DNA of 64,000 bases. It comes from Trichothermofontia sp037445115. GTDB lineage: Bacteria > Cyanobacteriota > Cyanobacteriia > B231. A program made the position numbers and the translations under genes. The stretch is from NCBI GenBank assembly GCA_037445115.1, contig JBBILC010000006.1, forward strand, positions 10,006 to 74,005. The letters are read 5' to 3'. Shown in pieces: positions 49,007 through 58,247 of this stretch. The first letter of the stretch is position 1. Each line of letters starts with the position of its first letter. The notes under the pieces were generated by a model. It was given only the letters and a program-made list of their open reading frames with translations, made no database searches and was not told the origin of the DNA.

Positions 49007-51955
49007 ATGGCAACGATCGCGATCGCAGGGTTTGGCAACAGTTCTGTTTTGACAGCAGAAGCACTGCTGCCTTATTGGAATGAAGATTTCTATCTGGCGC
49101 AGTACCCAGATGTGCAAGAAGCGATCGCGATCGGCTATTTCAGTTCAGGATTGGATCATTTTCTACAAGTAGGGACTGCCGAAGCACGAGATCCTGGCTT
49201 CAGTATCAATTTGTTAACCCCAGCGACGTCATTCCAACGCACTAACCTCATTACCCACCTTGAGGAAGCAGTATTTCCTCCACCTATCACTTCAGCATCT
49301 GGGATATGGTTGCCGGAAATTTTTCCGGACGCTTTCAGTTCCTTGCGGGTAGCCCCTGGAAATGGACCATCATATATTCCATTCTCTGACTTTCTTCAGA
49401 TAGATAATTCTGTCTCTGCAAAGACTATTACAGTTAACTATGGTTCCGGTTTTACCACCGAAATTCAACAAGCATTTCAGTTTGCTGTGAATATTTGGGA
49501 TAGCTTGCTTCTGACACCTATTGAGGTTGTTATTGACGCTAGTTTTACACCATTGGATGCAGGTGTCTTAGCAGAAGCTGGTCCTGAAGGTGTCTTTGCA
49601 AACTTTGATAATTCTCCTCAAGTTGACACGTTCTATCCAGTTGCACTAGCTAATCAGATTAGTAATTCTGATCTCAATGGTGCAACCCCTGAAATTACTA
49701 CTAAGTTTAATAGTGTGGGCGTTAATTGGTATTTTGGTACTGATGGCAGTCCTGGTCCATTGCAAATAGATTTTGTGTCAGTTGTTCTTCACGAGATTGC
49801 GCATGGGCTGGGCTTTCTTAGTTCATTTGATTTTAATCTAGTCGATAACCAAGGTATATGGGGTTTAGAGAACCCACCCATTCCGGTAATCTTCGATCGA
49901 TTTGTTGAAAATGGTGCAGGACAAAAACTGATCGAAGATTTTCCCAATCCTTCCGTTGAGCTAGGTAGTCAGCTTACTGGAGATGACTTATTTTTCAATG
50001 GTCCTAATGCTAATGAAGCCAACAATAGGGTCCCTCCCAAGCTCTATGCACCTGATGAGTTTGACAACGGTAGTAGCATTGCCCACCTGGATGAGGATAC
50101 GTTTCCTCCTCTCAACCCGAACTCATTGATGACTCCCTCCTTGGCTCCTAATGAAGCCATTCATGATCCAGGACCCATTACGCTGGGAATCTTGCAAGAT
50201 TTAGGCTGGCAGCTAAAGGCGGTAACCCCGAATCTAGCAGATCTTAGTATTACGAAAACAGATACTCCTGATCCCGTTGCGAAGGGGGGGACGCTCACCT
50301 ATACGCTGACGGTCAGTAATGCTGCGAATGGGGTTGATGCGACGGGAATTGAGGTGCGGGATATTCTGCCGACTGACTTCACGGTAACCGACATCACAGT
50401 TGGTAGTGGTGGTTTTGTCGCACCGACTTTACCGTTAGCGAGTAATGAGATTACGTTCACTAATGGAACACTGGCATCAGGGGCTAGCGCCACGATTACA
50501 ATTACCGGAACGGCACCGGATACAGGGGAATTTCCGCGCACGATCGAGAATACGGCGGTGGTCGATCCCGATGACTTGATTGAGGAGGCCAATGAGAATA
50601 ACAATACGGTGACGATCGCGACCCAGGTGAATTCGGATCTGCCTGATTTGACGATTACCAAAGCCGATACTCCCGATCCAGTGTTGGTGGGCGGTACCTT
50701 AACCTATACATTGACGGTGACGAATGTAGCGGGTGGAGTTCCAGCAACCAATATTGAGGTAAAAGATACCCTACCCAGCGGGTTCAATTTCTTGTCAACA
50801 GGGGTTAGTGGCGGTGGTTTTACGGCTAGTCAGTCCGGTGACATCGTCACCTTCTCTGGGGGCAGTCTGGCGGATGGGGAAAGCGCCACTCTCACCATCA
50901 CTGGCAGTGCGCCGCAAGAACCGGGTACGCTGACCAATACGGCGGTGGTTGATCCCAATAACCAGATTGCGGAGCGCAATGAGGACAACAATACGGCCAC
51001 GGCAATGACCACCGTGGCAACGGTTCCCCCAATTCCACCCATGCCGACGCCGCCAAATATCCCTGGCCCCGGCTTCCCCAGCGTTCCCGGCTTCCCCAAC
51101 TTCCCCGGTTTCCCGCCCGTCTTTGTGCCCCCGGCCCTCACCCCGACGATCGAACCACCGCCTGGGGGTGCCCTGCCACCAATCTATCTCTCAACGACCA
51201 GTCCCAATAACTTTCGGGGAACGGAAGCACCGGAATTTATCTATGGCGGTCCTTTTGATGACACGATCGATGGTGCGGGCGGTAACGATACCATCCTCGG
51301 TCGTGAAGGGCGTGATCTGTTGATTGGCGGCAATGGCAGTGACAAATTATTCGGCAACCAAGGAGACGATCGTCTCTATGGCGGTGATGGTGATGATACC
51401 GTTTACGGCGGTAAAGATAACGACTTTATCAACGGTGAACGGGGTCATGATTTCCTGCGCGGTGATCTGGGTGACGATACGGTGCGGGGTGGTGATGGTG
51501 ATGACACCCTTTACGGTGGTAAAGGCAATGATTGGTTGCTGGGTGATAAGGGGGATGATTACCTGAGTGGTGATTTGGGTGATGATGTCCTGGATGGCAT
51601 TGGCCGCGATCGGGATTCGGTGGGTGAGATTGATACGCTGATCGGTGGGGAAGGTTCTAACCTCTTTGTTTTAGGGACAACCCATACGATTTACTATGAC
51701 GATCGGAGTCCGGGCGCGGGCTATGGCGACTACGCCCTGATCGAAGACTTCAACGCCTCCCAAGACCGACTGCAATTGAAAGGCGGCGTGAATTACCTCC
51801 TGAACTTTAGTCCCAATGGTTTACCCGGTGGAACAGGCATTTATATTGATGATGGTTCAACACCTGGGGTTTGGGATGAGGAGGATGAATTGATCGCCGT
51901 ATTGAAGGATATTGCCCCCAATGATAATCTTTTTGCCCGTATAAATTTTGTTTAA
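49007..51955 (+). CDS. RTX-type secreted metalloprotease
   Basis: A 982-residue protein without a signal peptide, as expected for type I secretion. The N-terminus has a domain seen in secreted proteins (YWNEDFYLAQYPDVQEAIA, LDHFLQVGTAEARDPG). A zinc-protease domain covers about 90-390, with HEIAHGLGFLSS at residues 262-273. Two DUF11/CARDB-like repeats follow (near 400-530 and 545-665, each starting LTITKxDTPDP). A proline- and glycine-rich linker leads to calcium-binding RTX nonapeptides (about 735-880, GGxGxDxUx) and a conserved C-terminal secretion region. The last 275 residues are almost identical to those of the protein at 52373-56107. Confidence 0.88.
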   Translation: MATIAIAGFGNSSVLTAEALLPYWNEDFYLAQYPDVQEAIAIGYFSSGLDHFLQVGTAEARDPGFSINLLTPATSFQRTNLITHLEEAVFPPPITSASGIWLPEIFPDAFSSLRVAPGNGPSYIPFSDFLQIDNSVSAKTITVNYGSGFTTEIQQAFQFAVNIWDSLLLTPIEVVIDASFTPLDAGVLAEAGPEGVFANFDNSPQVDTFYPVALANQISNSDLNGATPEITTKFNSVGVNWYFGTDGSPGPLQIDFVSVVLHEIAHGLGFLSSFDFNLVDNQGIWGLENPPIPVIFDRFVENGAGQKLIEDFPNPSVELGSQLTGDDLFFNGPNANEANNRVPPKLYAPDEFDNGSSIAHLDEDTFPPLNPNSLMTPSLAPNEAIHDPGPITLGILQDLGWQLKAVTPNLADLSITKTDTPDPVAKGGTLTYTLTVSNAANGVDATGIEVRDILPTDFTVTDITVGSGGFVAPTLPLASNEITFTNGTLASGASATITITGTAPDTGEFPRTIENTAVVDPDDLIEEANENNNTVTIATQVNSDLPDLTITKADTPDPVLVGGTLTYTLTVTNVAGGVPATNIEVKDTLPSGFNFLSTGVSGGGFTASQSGDIVTFSGGSLADGESATLTITGSAPQEPGTLTNTAVVDPNNQIAERNEDNNTATAMTTVATVPPIPPMPTPPNIPGPGFPSVPGFPNFPGFPPVFVPPALTPTIEPPPGGALPPIYLSTTSPNNFRGTEAPEFIYGGPFDDTIDGAGGNDTILGREGRDLLIGGNGSDKLFGNQGDDRLYGGDGDDTVYGGKDNDFINGERGHDFLRGDLGDDTVRGGDGDDTLYGGKGNDWLLGDKGDDYLSGDLGDDVLDGIGRDRDSVGEIDTLIGGEGSNLFVLGTTHTIYYDDRSPGAGYGDYALIEDFNASQDRLQLKGGVNYLLNFSPNGLPGGTGIYIDDGSTPGVWDEEDELIAVLKDIAPNDNLFARINFV

Positions 51956-52372
51956 ACAGGTCCTACAGGTACCGCAACTGTAGGGGCGGGTTGCACCAGA
52001 ATATCGACGGGTGATGGCAGGAATTGTGAACCCGCCATTGAAGCCAATAAAACCGCCATTGAAACGTGATTAAACATTGGCGATCGCGCTATCCTCATGT
52101 CTTCTTTCTGCTTTGTATATTCAGCAAAATTTTATAGTTGACAATCTCGAAAGTTGCGTTATTGTTGAGTGGCAAATCGTTCACTCAGTTAATGATTAGG
52201 GCTTTATGATGCTAAGGCTCTTTGGATGTCGATTGGGACAGCTTCTTTAAGCGTATTAAGGTTAGTGGCGTTCATTGGGAGCGCTACTTTTTCATTTGTA
52301 TATCCAAGCGATGGTCCCTGGGCAGAACTAGGTGGATGTGTGGCGTGAGAAGAGTGAGAGGAGAAGACTATT
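51956..52372. other. Spacer between the two RTX protease genes
   Basis: No gene is seen. CCTACAG at 51962-51968 and CTGTAGG at 51978-51984 form a seven-pair hairpin after the metalloprotease stop, without a T-run. Copies of the GGGCGGGTT repeat follow near 51984. The stretch GTGGCGTGAGAAGAGTGAGAGG before the second gene resembles GTGATGTGAGAAGAGTGAGGA before the first, so the promoter-proximal leader was duplicated too. Confidence 0.6.
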
Positions 52373-55300
52373 ATGGCTACGATCAATTCCCAAGACTTTC
52401 AAGATTCTGCATTAAAGGATGATCAATTGCTACGAGTAGCCAAGCTGAATGCCTTGGCTAAATCTCCTCCTGAAGATGCTTTTGATGAATTTGGTAAACC
52501 AACTCAAAATTTTATCAATAAGGTTCTTTCACTAGTAACTTTCACTGGCTCAACTGAGCCTATGTTTACTACGAGTGTTGGTTTACCACCTGTACAAATC
52601 CAAACCAACATCTCTGGACTCCTCATTAATCTGGATGCCTTTCGAGCTGATCCAAGATTTTCTGGAATTGATGGCAGTAATTTTGCCGTTGGGATTCTCG
52701 ATACAGGTATTAAATTAGATCATCCTTTTTTTGGTCCAGACAGTGACTCTAATGGCATTGCCGATCGTATTATTTATCAGTATGATTTTGCTGATGGTGA
52801 TGCTAATGCGACTGACAATGATGGTCATGGTTCCAATGTAACCAGTATTGCCACCTCTTCTGATGGCACGTACACTGGCATGGCTTCCAATGCTAGTATC
52901 ATGTCCTTCAAAGTATTTACAGATGCTGGCGTTGGAGAATGGTCTTATCTTGAGAGTGCTTTGGGACAGGTTGCAACTCTAGCTGGAACCTTTAATATTG
53001 CTGCTATTAATATGTCTCTAGGAGACAGCGGTAACTATAATACTGAACAGGCTTTGTATGATATTTCTGATGAAATTGCGGCCCTTAGAGCGCTAGGTGT
53101 GATCACCGTTTCTTCAGCAGGGAACAGCTTTTTCCCATTTGGCAGTGCCCAGGGTGTTGCTTATCCAGCAGCCGATGCAAATTCCCTAGCTGTTAGTGCC
53201 GTTTGGGATGCAGACCATGGACCTATTGGCTGGGTAGATGGTTCTATAGATAATACCACTGGGGCCGATCGCATCGTTAGTTTCTCGCAACGTAGTGCAA
53301 CATTAACTGATATTTTTGCTCCCGGTGCTTTTATTGTTGGGGCTGATGCTTTTAGTAATGGCCCTAATGCTGACCCTGGTTTTGGAGGAACCAGTCAAGC
53401 CGCTCCCCATATCGCAGGGATTGCTGCCCTTTCCCAACAACTGGCAATGCAAGTGATTGGCCGCAGGCTCACCCAAACTGAATTTGTTGATCTGTTGCGT
53501 ACTAGCGCCGTTATCATCAATGACGGCGATGATGAAGATGATAATGTAACTAATACGGGGCTAGATTTTCCGCGCGTCGATATGCTGGCCTTGGGCAATG
53601 CAATCTATGCCCTTGCCTCTGATTTAACCATTACGAAGGACGATGGTGTTGATAGCGTCGTTGCGGGAGGAACAACTACTTATACGATCGTTGCTAACAA
53701 CCCCGGAACTGCCGATATTACCGATGCCACGATCGCCGATCCTTTCCCAACTGGGATTACTGGCATTAGCTGGACAGCAGAAGGCTCAGTAGGCACCGAT
53801 GGTTTTGAAGCTTCTGGCTCAGACGCTACGGACCCGATCGAAATCCTGGATACTGGCATTACGATTCCCAACGGTGGCAGCCTCACCTACACTATCACGG
53901 CAACTATTGATCCAGCAGCTACAGGCACGATCGATAACATTGTCAGCCTTGAATCTAGTTTGACTGATCCCGACCTGGATAACAATTCAGCCACAGACAG
54001 CAATACAGTTCTGATCGAACCCGACCTATCGATTACGAAAGATGACGGGGTAACCAGTGTGGTGGCGGGTGCAGCAACCACCTACACGATCGTTGCCAGC
54101 AACGCGGGCCTCAGTGATGCCGCTGGAGCCACGATTACCGACACCTTCCCCGCCGAATTGGGCACCCCCAGTTGGACCAGTACGGCTGGCGGTGGGGCTA
54201 CAGGCAACACCGATGGGAGTGGCGATATCAGTGATACCGTGACAATGCCTGCGGGTAGTTCGATCACCTATACTGTCGTCGCCACCATTGACCCATCGGC
54301 AACTGGCTCAGTCACGAATACCGCATTGATCACTGCCCCAGCAGGAGTCACTGATCCGGATACCGGCAACAATAGCGCTGATGACATCAATACCATTGGT
54401 GCCAGCGCCGATCTCTCAATCACGAAGAGTGATGGGATAGACTCGGTGATGGCTGGTAGCCCAACCACCTACACGATCGTCGCCAGCAACGCGGGCCTCA
54501 GTGATGCCGCCGGAGCCACGATTACTGACACCTTCCCCGCCGAATTGGGCACCCCCAGTTGGACCAGTAGCACGGGTGGCGCAATTGGTGTTGAGCCTTC
54601 TGGTACCGGCAACATCAGCGATACGGTCACCCTGCCTGCGGGTAGTTCGATCACCTATACCGTCATCGCTACCGTTGCCCCTAACGCTGCTGATGGCACT
54701 ATCATCACCAATACCGCCATCATTTCTCCGCCGAGTGGTGTTAACGACCCGAATTTAGGTAACAACACAGGACCTGACACGACCACCGTTAATGCCCTAC
54801 CCGACCTGACCATTACCAAGACCGATACTCCTGACCCCGTCCTCACGGGCGGCACCCTCAACTACACCCTCACCGTCAAGAACGATGGTGGCAAAGCTGC
54901 AACCGGTATTGTCGTTAAAGACACCCTCCCCAGCGGCTTTACCTTTGATAGCACCAGCGTCACCAACGGCTTCACCGCCAACGAATCCGGTGGCATCGTT
55001 ACCTTCAGCAACGGCAGCCTCACCGCTGGTCAAAGCGCCACCCTCACCATCACCGGCACCGCCCCCGAAACGGCTGGCCTCATTACCAACACGGCTGTGG
55101 TTGATCCGGACAACACGATCGCCGAAAGTAATGAGAATAACAACACCGCGAGCACCAATACAACTGTGACCACCCCTACCCCTCCCGGCCCTCCCGGTAT
55201 TCCCGGTATTCCCGGCACTCCTGGTACTCCGCCTCCTGGCGGGACGCCCACCTTCCCAATCTTCCCGCCGCCCTTTGTGCCCCCGGCCCTCACCCCGACG

Positions 55301-56107
55301 ATCGAGCCACCTCCCGGCGGTGCGCTCCCGCCCATCTACCTGTCCACCACCACCAGCAATAACTTTAGGGGCACCGAAGCACCCGAATTCATCTATGGCG
55401 GTCCCTTCGATGACACGATCGACGGTGCGGGCGGTAACGATACCATCCTCGGTCGCGAAGGTCGCGATCTCCTGATCGGCGGCAACGGTAGCGACAAATT
55501 GTTCGGCAACCAAGGCGACGATCGTCTCTATGGCGGTGATGGGGATGATACCGTTTACGGCGGTAAAGATAACGACTTTATCAACGGTGAGCGGGGCCAC
55601 GATTTCCTGCGGGGTGATCTGGGTGATGATACCGTGCGCGGTGGCGATGGCGATGACACCCTTTACGGCGGTAAAGGCAATGACTCATTGCTCGGCGATC
55701 GCGGTGATGACTACCTCAGCGGCGACCTAGGCAACGATACCCTGGATGGGGTCGGGCGCGATCGGGAATCCGTCGGTGAAATCGATACCCTCGTCGGGGG
55801 TGAAGGCGCAAACCTGTTCGTCTTGGGCACGACTAACACCGTCTACTACAACAATATTGGTCCCGGTGCAGGCTATGGCGACTATGCCCTGATCGAAGAC
55901 TTCAACGCCTCTCAGGATCGGCTGCAACTTAAAGGCGGTGTCAACTACATCCTGAACTTCAGCCCTAATGGCTTACCCGGCGGTACCGGCATTTATGTCG
56001 ATGACGGTCCCAATGTCGGTACCTGGGACGAAGAAGATGAATTGATCGCCGTCCTTAAGGATATTGCCCCCAACGACAGTCTCTTCTCACGCATGAACTT
56101 CGTCTAG
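52373..56107 (+). CDS. RTX-type secreted subtilisin-like serine protease
   Basis: A 1244-residue protein. The S8 catalytic triad is Asp110 (VGILDTGIKLDH), His152 (NDGHGSNVTSIA) and a serine near residue 341 (GGTSQAAPHIAGIAAL). No signal peptide or subtilase propeptide is obvious. Four DUF11-type beta domains follow at about 415-910. The domain starts are three DLSITKDDGV-like motifs and one DLTITKTDTPDP. A proline-rich linker precedes RTX nonapeptides (about 995-1140). Calcium-dependent folding after type I secretion is expected. The C-terminal 275 residues match those of the metalloprotease upstream almost residue for residue, so the two genes share this module by duplication or gene conversion. 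Confidence 0.9.
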   Translation: MATINSQDFQDSALKDDQLLRVAKLNALAKSPPEDAFDEFGKPTQNFINKVLSLVTFTGSTEPMFTTSVGLPPVQIQTNISGLLINLDAFRADPRFSGIDGSNFAVGILDTGIKLDHPFFGPDSDSNGIADRIIYQYDFADGDANATDNDGHGSNVTSIATSSDGTYTGMASNASIMSFKVFTDAGVGEWSYLESALGQVATLAGTFNIAAINMSLGDSGNYNTEQALYDISDEIAALRALGVITVSSAGNSFFPFGSAQGVAYPAADANSLAVSAVWDADHGPIGWVDGSIDNTTGADRIVSFSQRSATLTDIFAPGAFIVGADAFSNGPNADPGFGGTSQAAPHIAGIAALSQQLAMQVIGRRLTQTEFVDLLRTSAVIINDGDDEDDNVTNTGLDFPRVDMLALGNAIYALASDLTITKDDGVDSVVAGGTTTYTIVANNPGTADITDATIADPFPTGITGISWTAEGSVGTDGFEASGSDATDPIEILDTGITIPNGGSLTYTITATIDPAATGTIDNIVSLESSLTDPDLDNNSATDSNTVLIEPDLSITKDDGVTSVVAGAATTYTIVASNAGLSDAAGATITDTFPAELGTPSWTSTAGGGATGNTDGSGDISDTVTMPAGSSITYTVVATIDPSATGSVTNTALITAPAGVTDPDTGNNSADDINTIGASADLSITKSDGIDSVMAGSPTTYTIVASNAGLSDAAGATITDTFPAELGTPSWTSSTGGAIGVEPSGTGNISDTVTLPAGSSITYTVIATVAPNAADGTIITNTAIISPPSGVNDPNLGNNTGPDTTTVNALPDLTITKTDTPDPVLTGGTLNYTLTVKNDGGKAATGIVVKDTLPSGFTFDSTSVTNGFTANESGGIVTFSNGSLTAGQSATLTITGTAPETAGLITNTAVVDPDNTIAESNENNNTASTNTTVTTPTPPGPPGIPGIPGTPGTPPPGGTPTFPIFPPPFVPPALTPTIEPPPGGALPPIYLSTTTSNNFRGTEAPEFIYGGPFDDTIDGAGGNDTILGREGRDLLIGGNGSDKLFGNQGDDRLYGGDGDDTVYGGKDNDFINGERGHDFLRGDLGDDTVRGGDGDDTLYGGKGNDSLLGDRGDDYLSGDLGNDTLDGVGRDRESVGEIDTLVGGEGANLFVLGTTNTVYYNNIGPGAGYGDYALIEDFNASQDRLQLKGGVNYILNFSPNGLPGGTGIYVDDGPNVGTWDEEDELIAVLKDIAPNDSLFSRMNFV

Positions 56108-56151
56108 GAAGTTCCAGTTCTAAACCTACACTGCGGAATTCGTTCAACAGG

Positions 56152-56184
56152 ACAGGAAGGCTAGCCCTCACCTGTTCTTTTTTG
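56152..56184 (+). terminator. Rho-independent terminator after the RTX subtilase
   Basis: ACAGG and AGG on the left (56152-56160) pair with CCT and CCTGT on the right (56166-56175), with small bulges. TCTTTTTTG follows at 56176-56184. The structure overlaps the 3' end of the convergent DUF559 gene. Confidence 0.55.
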
Positions 56185-56931
56185 TTGGGGCGTTTGCACT
56201 CCCCCCAACTGCTCGATATTTTTCGCGATCGTTTTCACACAATATTCTCCCGCCTGTTCCCACACCTGCTGGGAGCCAAACCGTAAGATCCGCCATCCCT
56301 CTGTGGTTAAGGCATTGTCCCGTAAGCGATCCTTTTCGGCCTGTTGCGGATTTGCGTGCCAAGTATCCCCATCGGTTTCGACATCAATCTTACCCAACTG
56401 ACAGTAAATCGCAAAATCTAACGCATATTTGCGCTTATGAATAGTAACAAATTCCTGCCGCTCCGCTTGAATTTGTCGCCGTTTTAATGCAACCCAGAGG
56501 CGATCCTCTAGTGGACTTTCATGGTACAAATCGTTGATTTCCATTGCTTGCATAAACTTCTCACCGATCGTGGGGATAAAATTAATCCGCCGCCACCGCC
56601 GACTCAAGATTGGGGCCGGTAATCGCCTTAAAGGACCCATCAAGACCTGATAATACGTTTTCTGGGTTTTCGCATTGACTGGCTCTGCCGGGAAAAGCTG
56701 CGATCGCGATACCACTGGTGTTCGCAATACCGGGGCATAGTACTGCACCCGATACGCCTCACCGCCGAAGACCTTGGTGTGATAGAACGCGATCCAGGCG
56801 GGTGGCCAATTCCGTTGCATGGACTGCTTCACGCTCGTGACTGGAATTCGGTACCAATGCTGATCCCGTGCGATCGCCCAGTCGGCCTGATTATTCATGA
56901 TCGCTACTAACACCCGATCGTTCGCTTGCAT
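56161..56931 (-). CDS. DUF559 (Vsr-like) endonuclease-domain protein
   Basis: A 256-residue protein. The N-terminal 130 residues are not recognised; they contain basic and aromatic stretches (AYRVQYYAPVLRTPVVSR). The C-terminal 120 residues carry the DUF559/restriction-endonuclease-like core: ESPLEDRLWVALKRRQIQ, YALDFAIYCQLGKIDVETDG, TWHANPQQAEKDRLRDNALT and GWRILRFGSQQVWE. The D-x(n)-E-x-D pattern matches a PD-(D/E)xK site. Family members are often found with DNA repair, competence or mobile elements, but no role is known for this one. Palindromic operator-like repeats lie upstream at 56955-57005. Confidence 0.82.
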   Translation of the reverse strand: MQANDRVLVAIMNNQADWAIARDQHWYRIPVTSVKQSMQRNWPPAWIAFYHTKVFGGEAYRVQYYAPVLRTPVVSRSQLFPAEPVNAKTQKTYYQVLMGPLRRLPAPILSRRWRRINFIPTIGEKFMQAMEINDLYHESPLEDRLWVALKRRQIQAERQEFVTIHKRKYALDFAIYCQLGKIDVETDGDTWHANPQQAEKDRLRDNALTTEGWRILRFGSQQVWEQAGEYCVKTIAKNIEQLGGVQTPQQKRTGEG

Positions 56932-56954
56932 CCTTCCCTTGCCGTCAATCCCTA

Positions 56955-57005
56955 CCTAAGTACTTAGGCAATATCAATATTTTTATACTATAGTACTTTA
57001 GTATT
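56955..57005. promoter_or_regulatory. Palindromes upstream of the DUF559 gene
   Basis: CCTAAGTACTTAGG at 56955-56968 is a perfect 14-base palindrome. About 20 bases further, TACTATAGTA is a perfect ten-base palindrome inside ATACTATAGTACTTTAGTAT. The region is AT-rich and 24 bases before the DUF559 start, the expected position of an operator or -10 region on the minus strand. Confidence 0.4.
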
Positions 57006-57159
57006 GATGGCAATCAAAAATCTTGGACAGGAAGGTTTTTCCCGCAGCTAGGGGAGGGCAGTGTCGATCACCAGAGGCATTGACGGCAGCCAGGGGCAAG
57101 GCTTGTGTCGTCTAGTTTCAGTAGATTCTCCAGCATTGTTGATTGGCAATAGTTGAGGC

Positions 57160-58038
57160 TCACCCTGGCCATACCCGTGGGATGACGATCGCCCGTCCCA
57201 GATACCAAGGGCGCAACACCTGCCAAATGGCCACAAACCACTGTCTGGCCATCGCCACCGATGCCCCCCGATAGCGACAACACAAGCCCTGGGGTAATCG
57301 CGAGACGCCCGTATGCGCTTGCATCTGGAGGGTTTCAGCCAGGGTCCGGATTTGTGCCAGCAATGCTAAGTCTACGGCTTGACCAATAAACGCAAAGGTC
57401 CCTACCACCGGTTGACTGGCCAAACCATGCGGGCTATGGAAAACGGTAGTATTGCCCGGTAGCCACTGCCGATCGAGCCACAGCGGTACCTCCCCTTGCC
57501 AGACTTCCGTGTGCGATCGCCAATCCCCCTCGATAAATTCCTCCCCCCGCGCACTGCGCCCAAAGCGTGTCAACTCCCACCCCAACCAGCGGGCACCGGG
57601 AGCCAGATCCACCCGCAACCTTTGGCGATAGTGGGCACCTTGAAACGCGATCGTCTCCTGGGGCAACCATTCCAAACAAGCCGCTGCCCCGAGCGTGAGC
57701 TGGATATCCTGAGAAGCCGTGCGGGCCTCACTGGCATAGACCTTCGTTGCTGCCGCTGTCGTCAGCAAGACTTGGGTTTGGGCATCTAAGCTCAGGGTTT
57801 GGGTCAAGCGATCGCCCCCGACAATCCCCCCCGCCGTATGCAACGCCACGCAATGGCAGACACCGGCACCCTCTGGGAAAAAAGGTCGTTGGATCTTGAG
57901 CGGAGCCTGAAGCCGTTCTTGGCGTAGGTACGTTTCCCCCTGACGCTGACTAAAGTGGAGGTCGAGCAAACCCTGCCAGCCTTGTACAGGCGGTGCGATC
58001 GCCGACATCGGTGCCGTAGGTTGAGGAACATTGATCAT
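57160..58038 (-). CDS. ureD: Urease accessory protein UreD
   Basis: A 292-residue protein. UreD, with UreF and UreG, forms the platform that loads nickel into urease. Conserved parts are FFPEGAGVCHCVALHTAGGI (family signature with GGIVGGDRL), TQVLLTTAAATKVYAS, LEWLPQETIAFQGAHYRQ, WELTRFGRSARGEEF and RYRGASVAMARQWF. ATG 58036-58038 follows GGGAGA. No other urease gene is in the window, so ureABC are elsewhere, or further away on the chromosome. Confidence 0.93.
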   Translation of the reverse strand: MINVPQPTAPMSAIAPPVQGWQGLLDLHFSQRQGETYLRQERLQAPLKIQRPFFPEGAGVCHCVALHTAGGIVGGDRLTQTLSLDAQTQVLLTTAAATKVYASEARTASQDIQLTLGAAACLEWLPQETIAFQGAHYRQRLRVDLAPGARWLGWELTRFGRSARGEEFIEGDWRSHTEVWQGEVPLWLDRQWLPGNTTVFHSPHGLASQPVVGTFAFIGQAVDLALLAQIRTLAETLQMQAHTGVSRLPQGLCCRYRGASVAMARQWFVAIWQVLRPWYLGRAIVIPRVWPG

Positions 58039-58094
58039 CGATTTCTCCCTACCTATAGCGGTAGTCACGCTCATTAGGACATTTCCAAGGCTGT

Positions 58095-58142
58095 GATCAA
58101 CAAGGGGCTTAAGCCGATCAACAAGGGGCTTAAGCCCCTTGT
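58095..58142. repeat. Tandem 21-mer with palindrome AAGGGGCTTAAGCCCCTT
   Basis: A 21-base unit beginning GATCAACAAGGGGCTTAAG occurs at 58095-58115 and 58116-58136. The second copy continues into a perfect palindrome of 22 bases, 58121-58142, with core AAGGGGCTTAAGCCCCTT. It lies upstream of ureD, between it and the treY 3' end. A further short CTTCGTGTTCC repeat follows at 58198-58230. Confidence 0.65.
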
Positions 58143-58247
58143 CCTAACCCAAATGACGATGGCTATAAAAACCACCCAGCCACCCAGATAATACCCCCCT
58201 CTTCGTGTTCCTTTGTGCCCTGCGTGCCTGAGGGATTCAGAAGCACC

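Noticed and set aside
54797..55600. A minus-strand open frame of 267 codons inside the RTX subtilase gene
   Set aside because: It is the complement of repetitive Gly/Asp-rich and DUF11-coding DNA, which leaves long frames open by composition.
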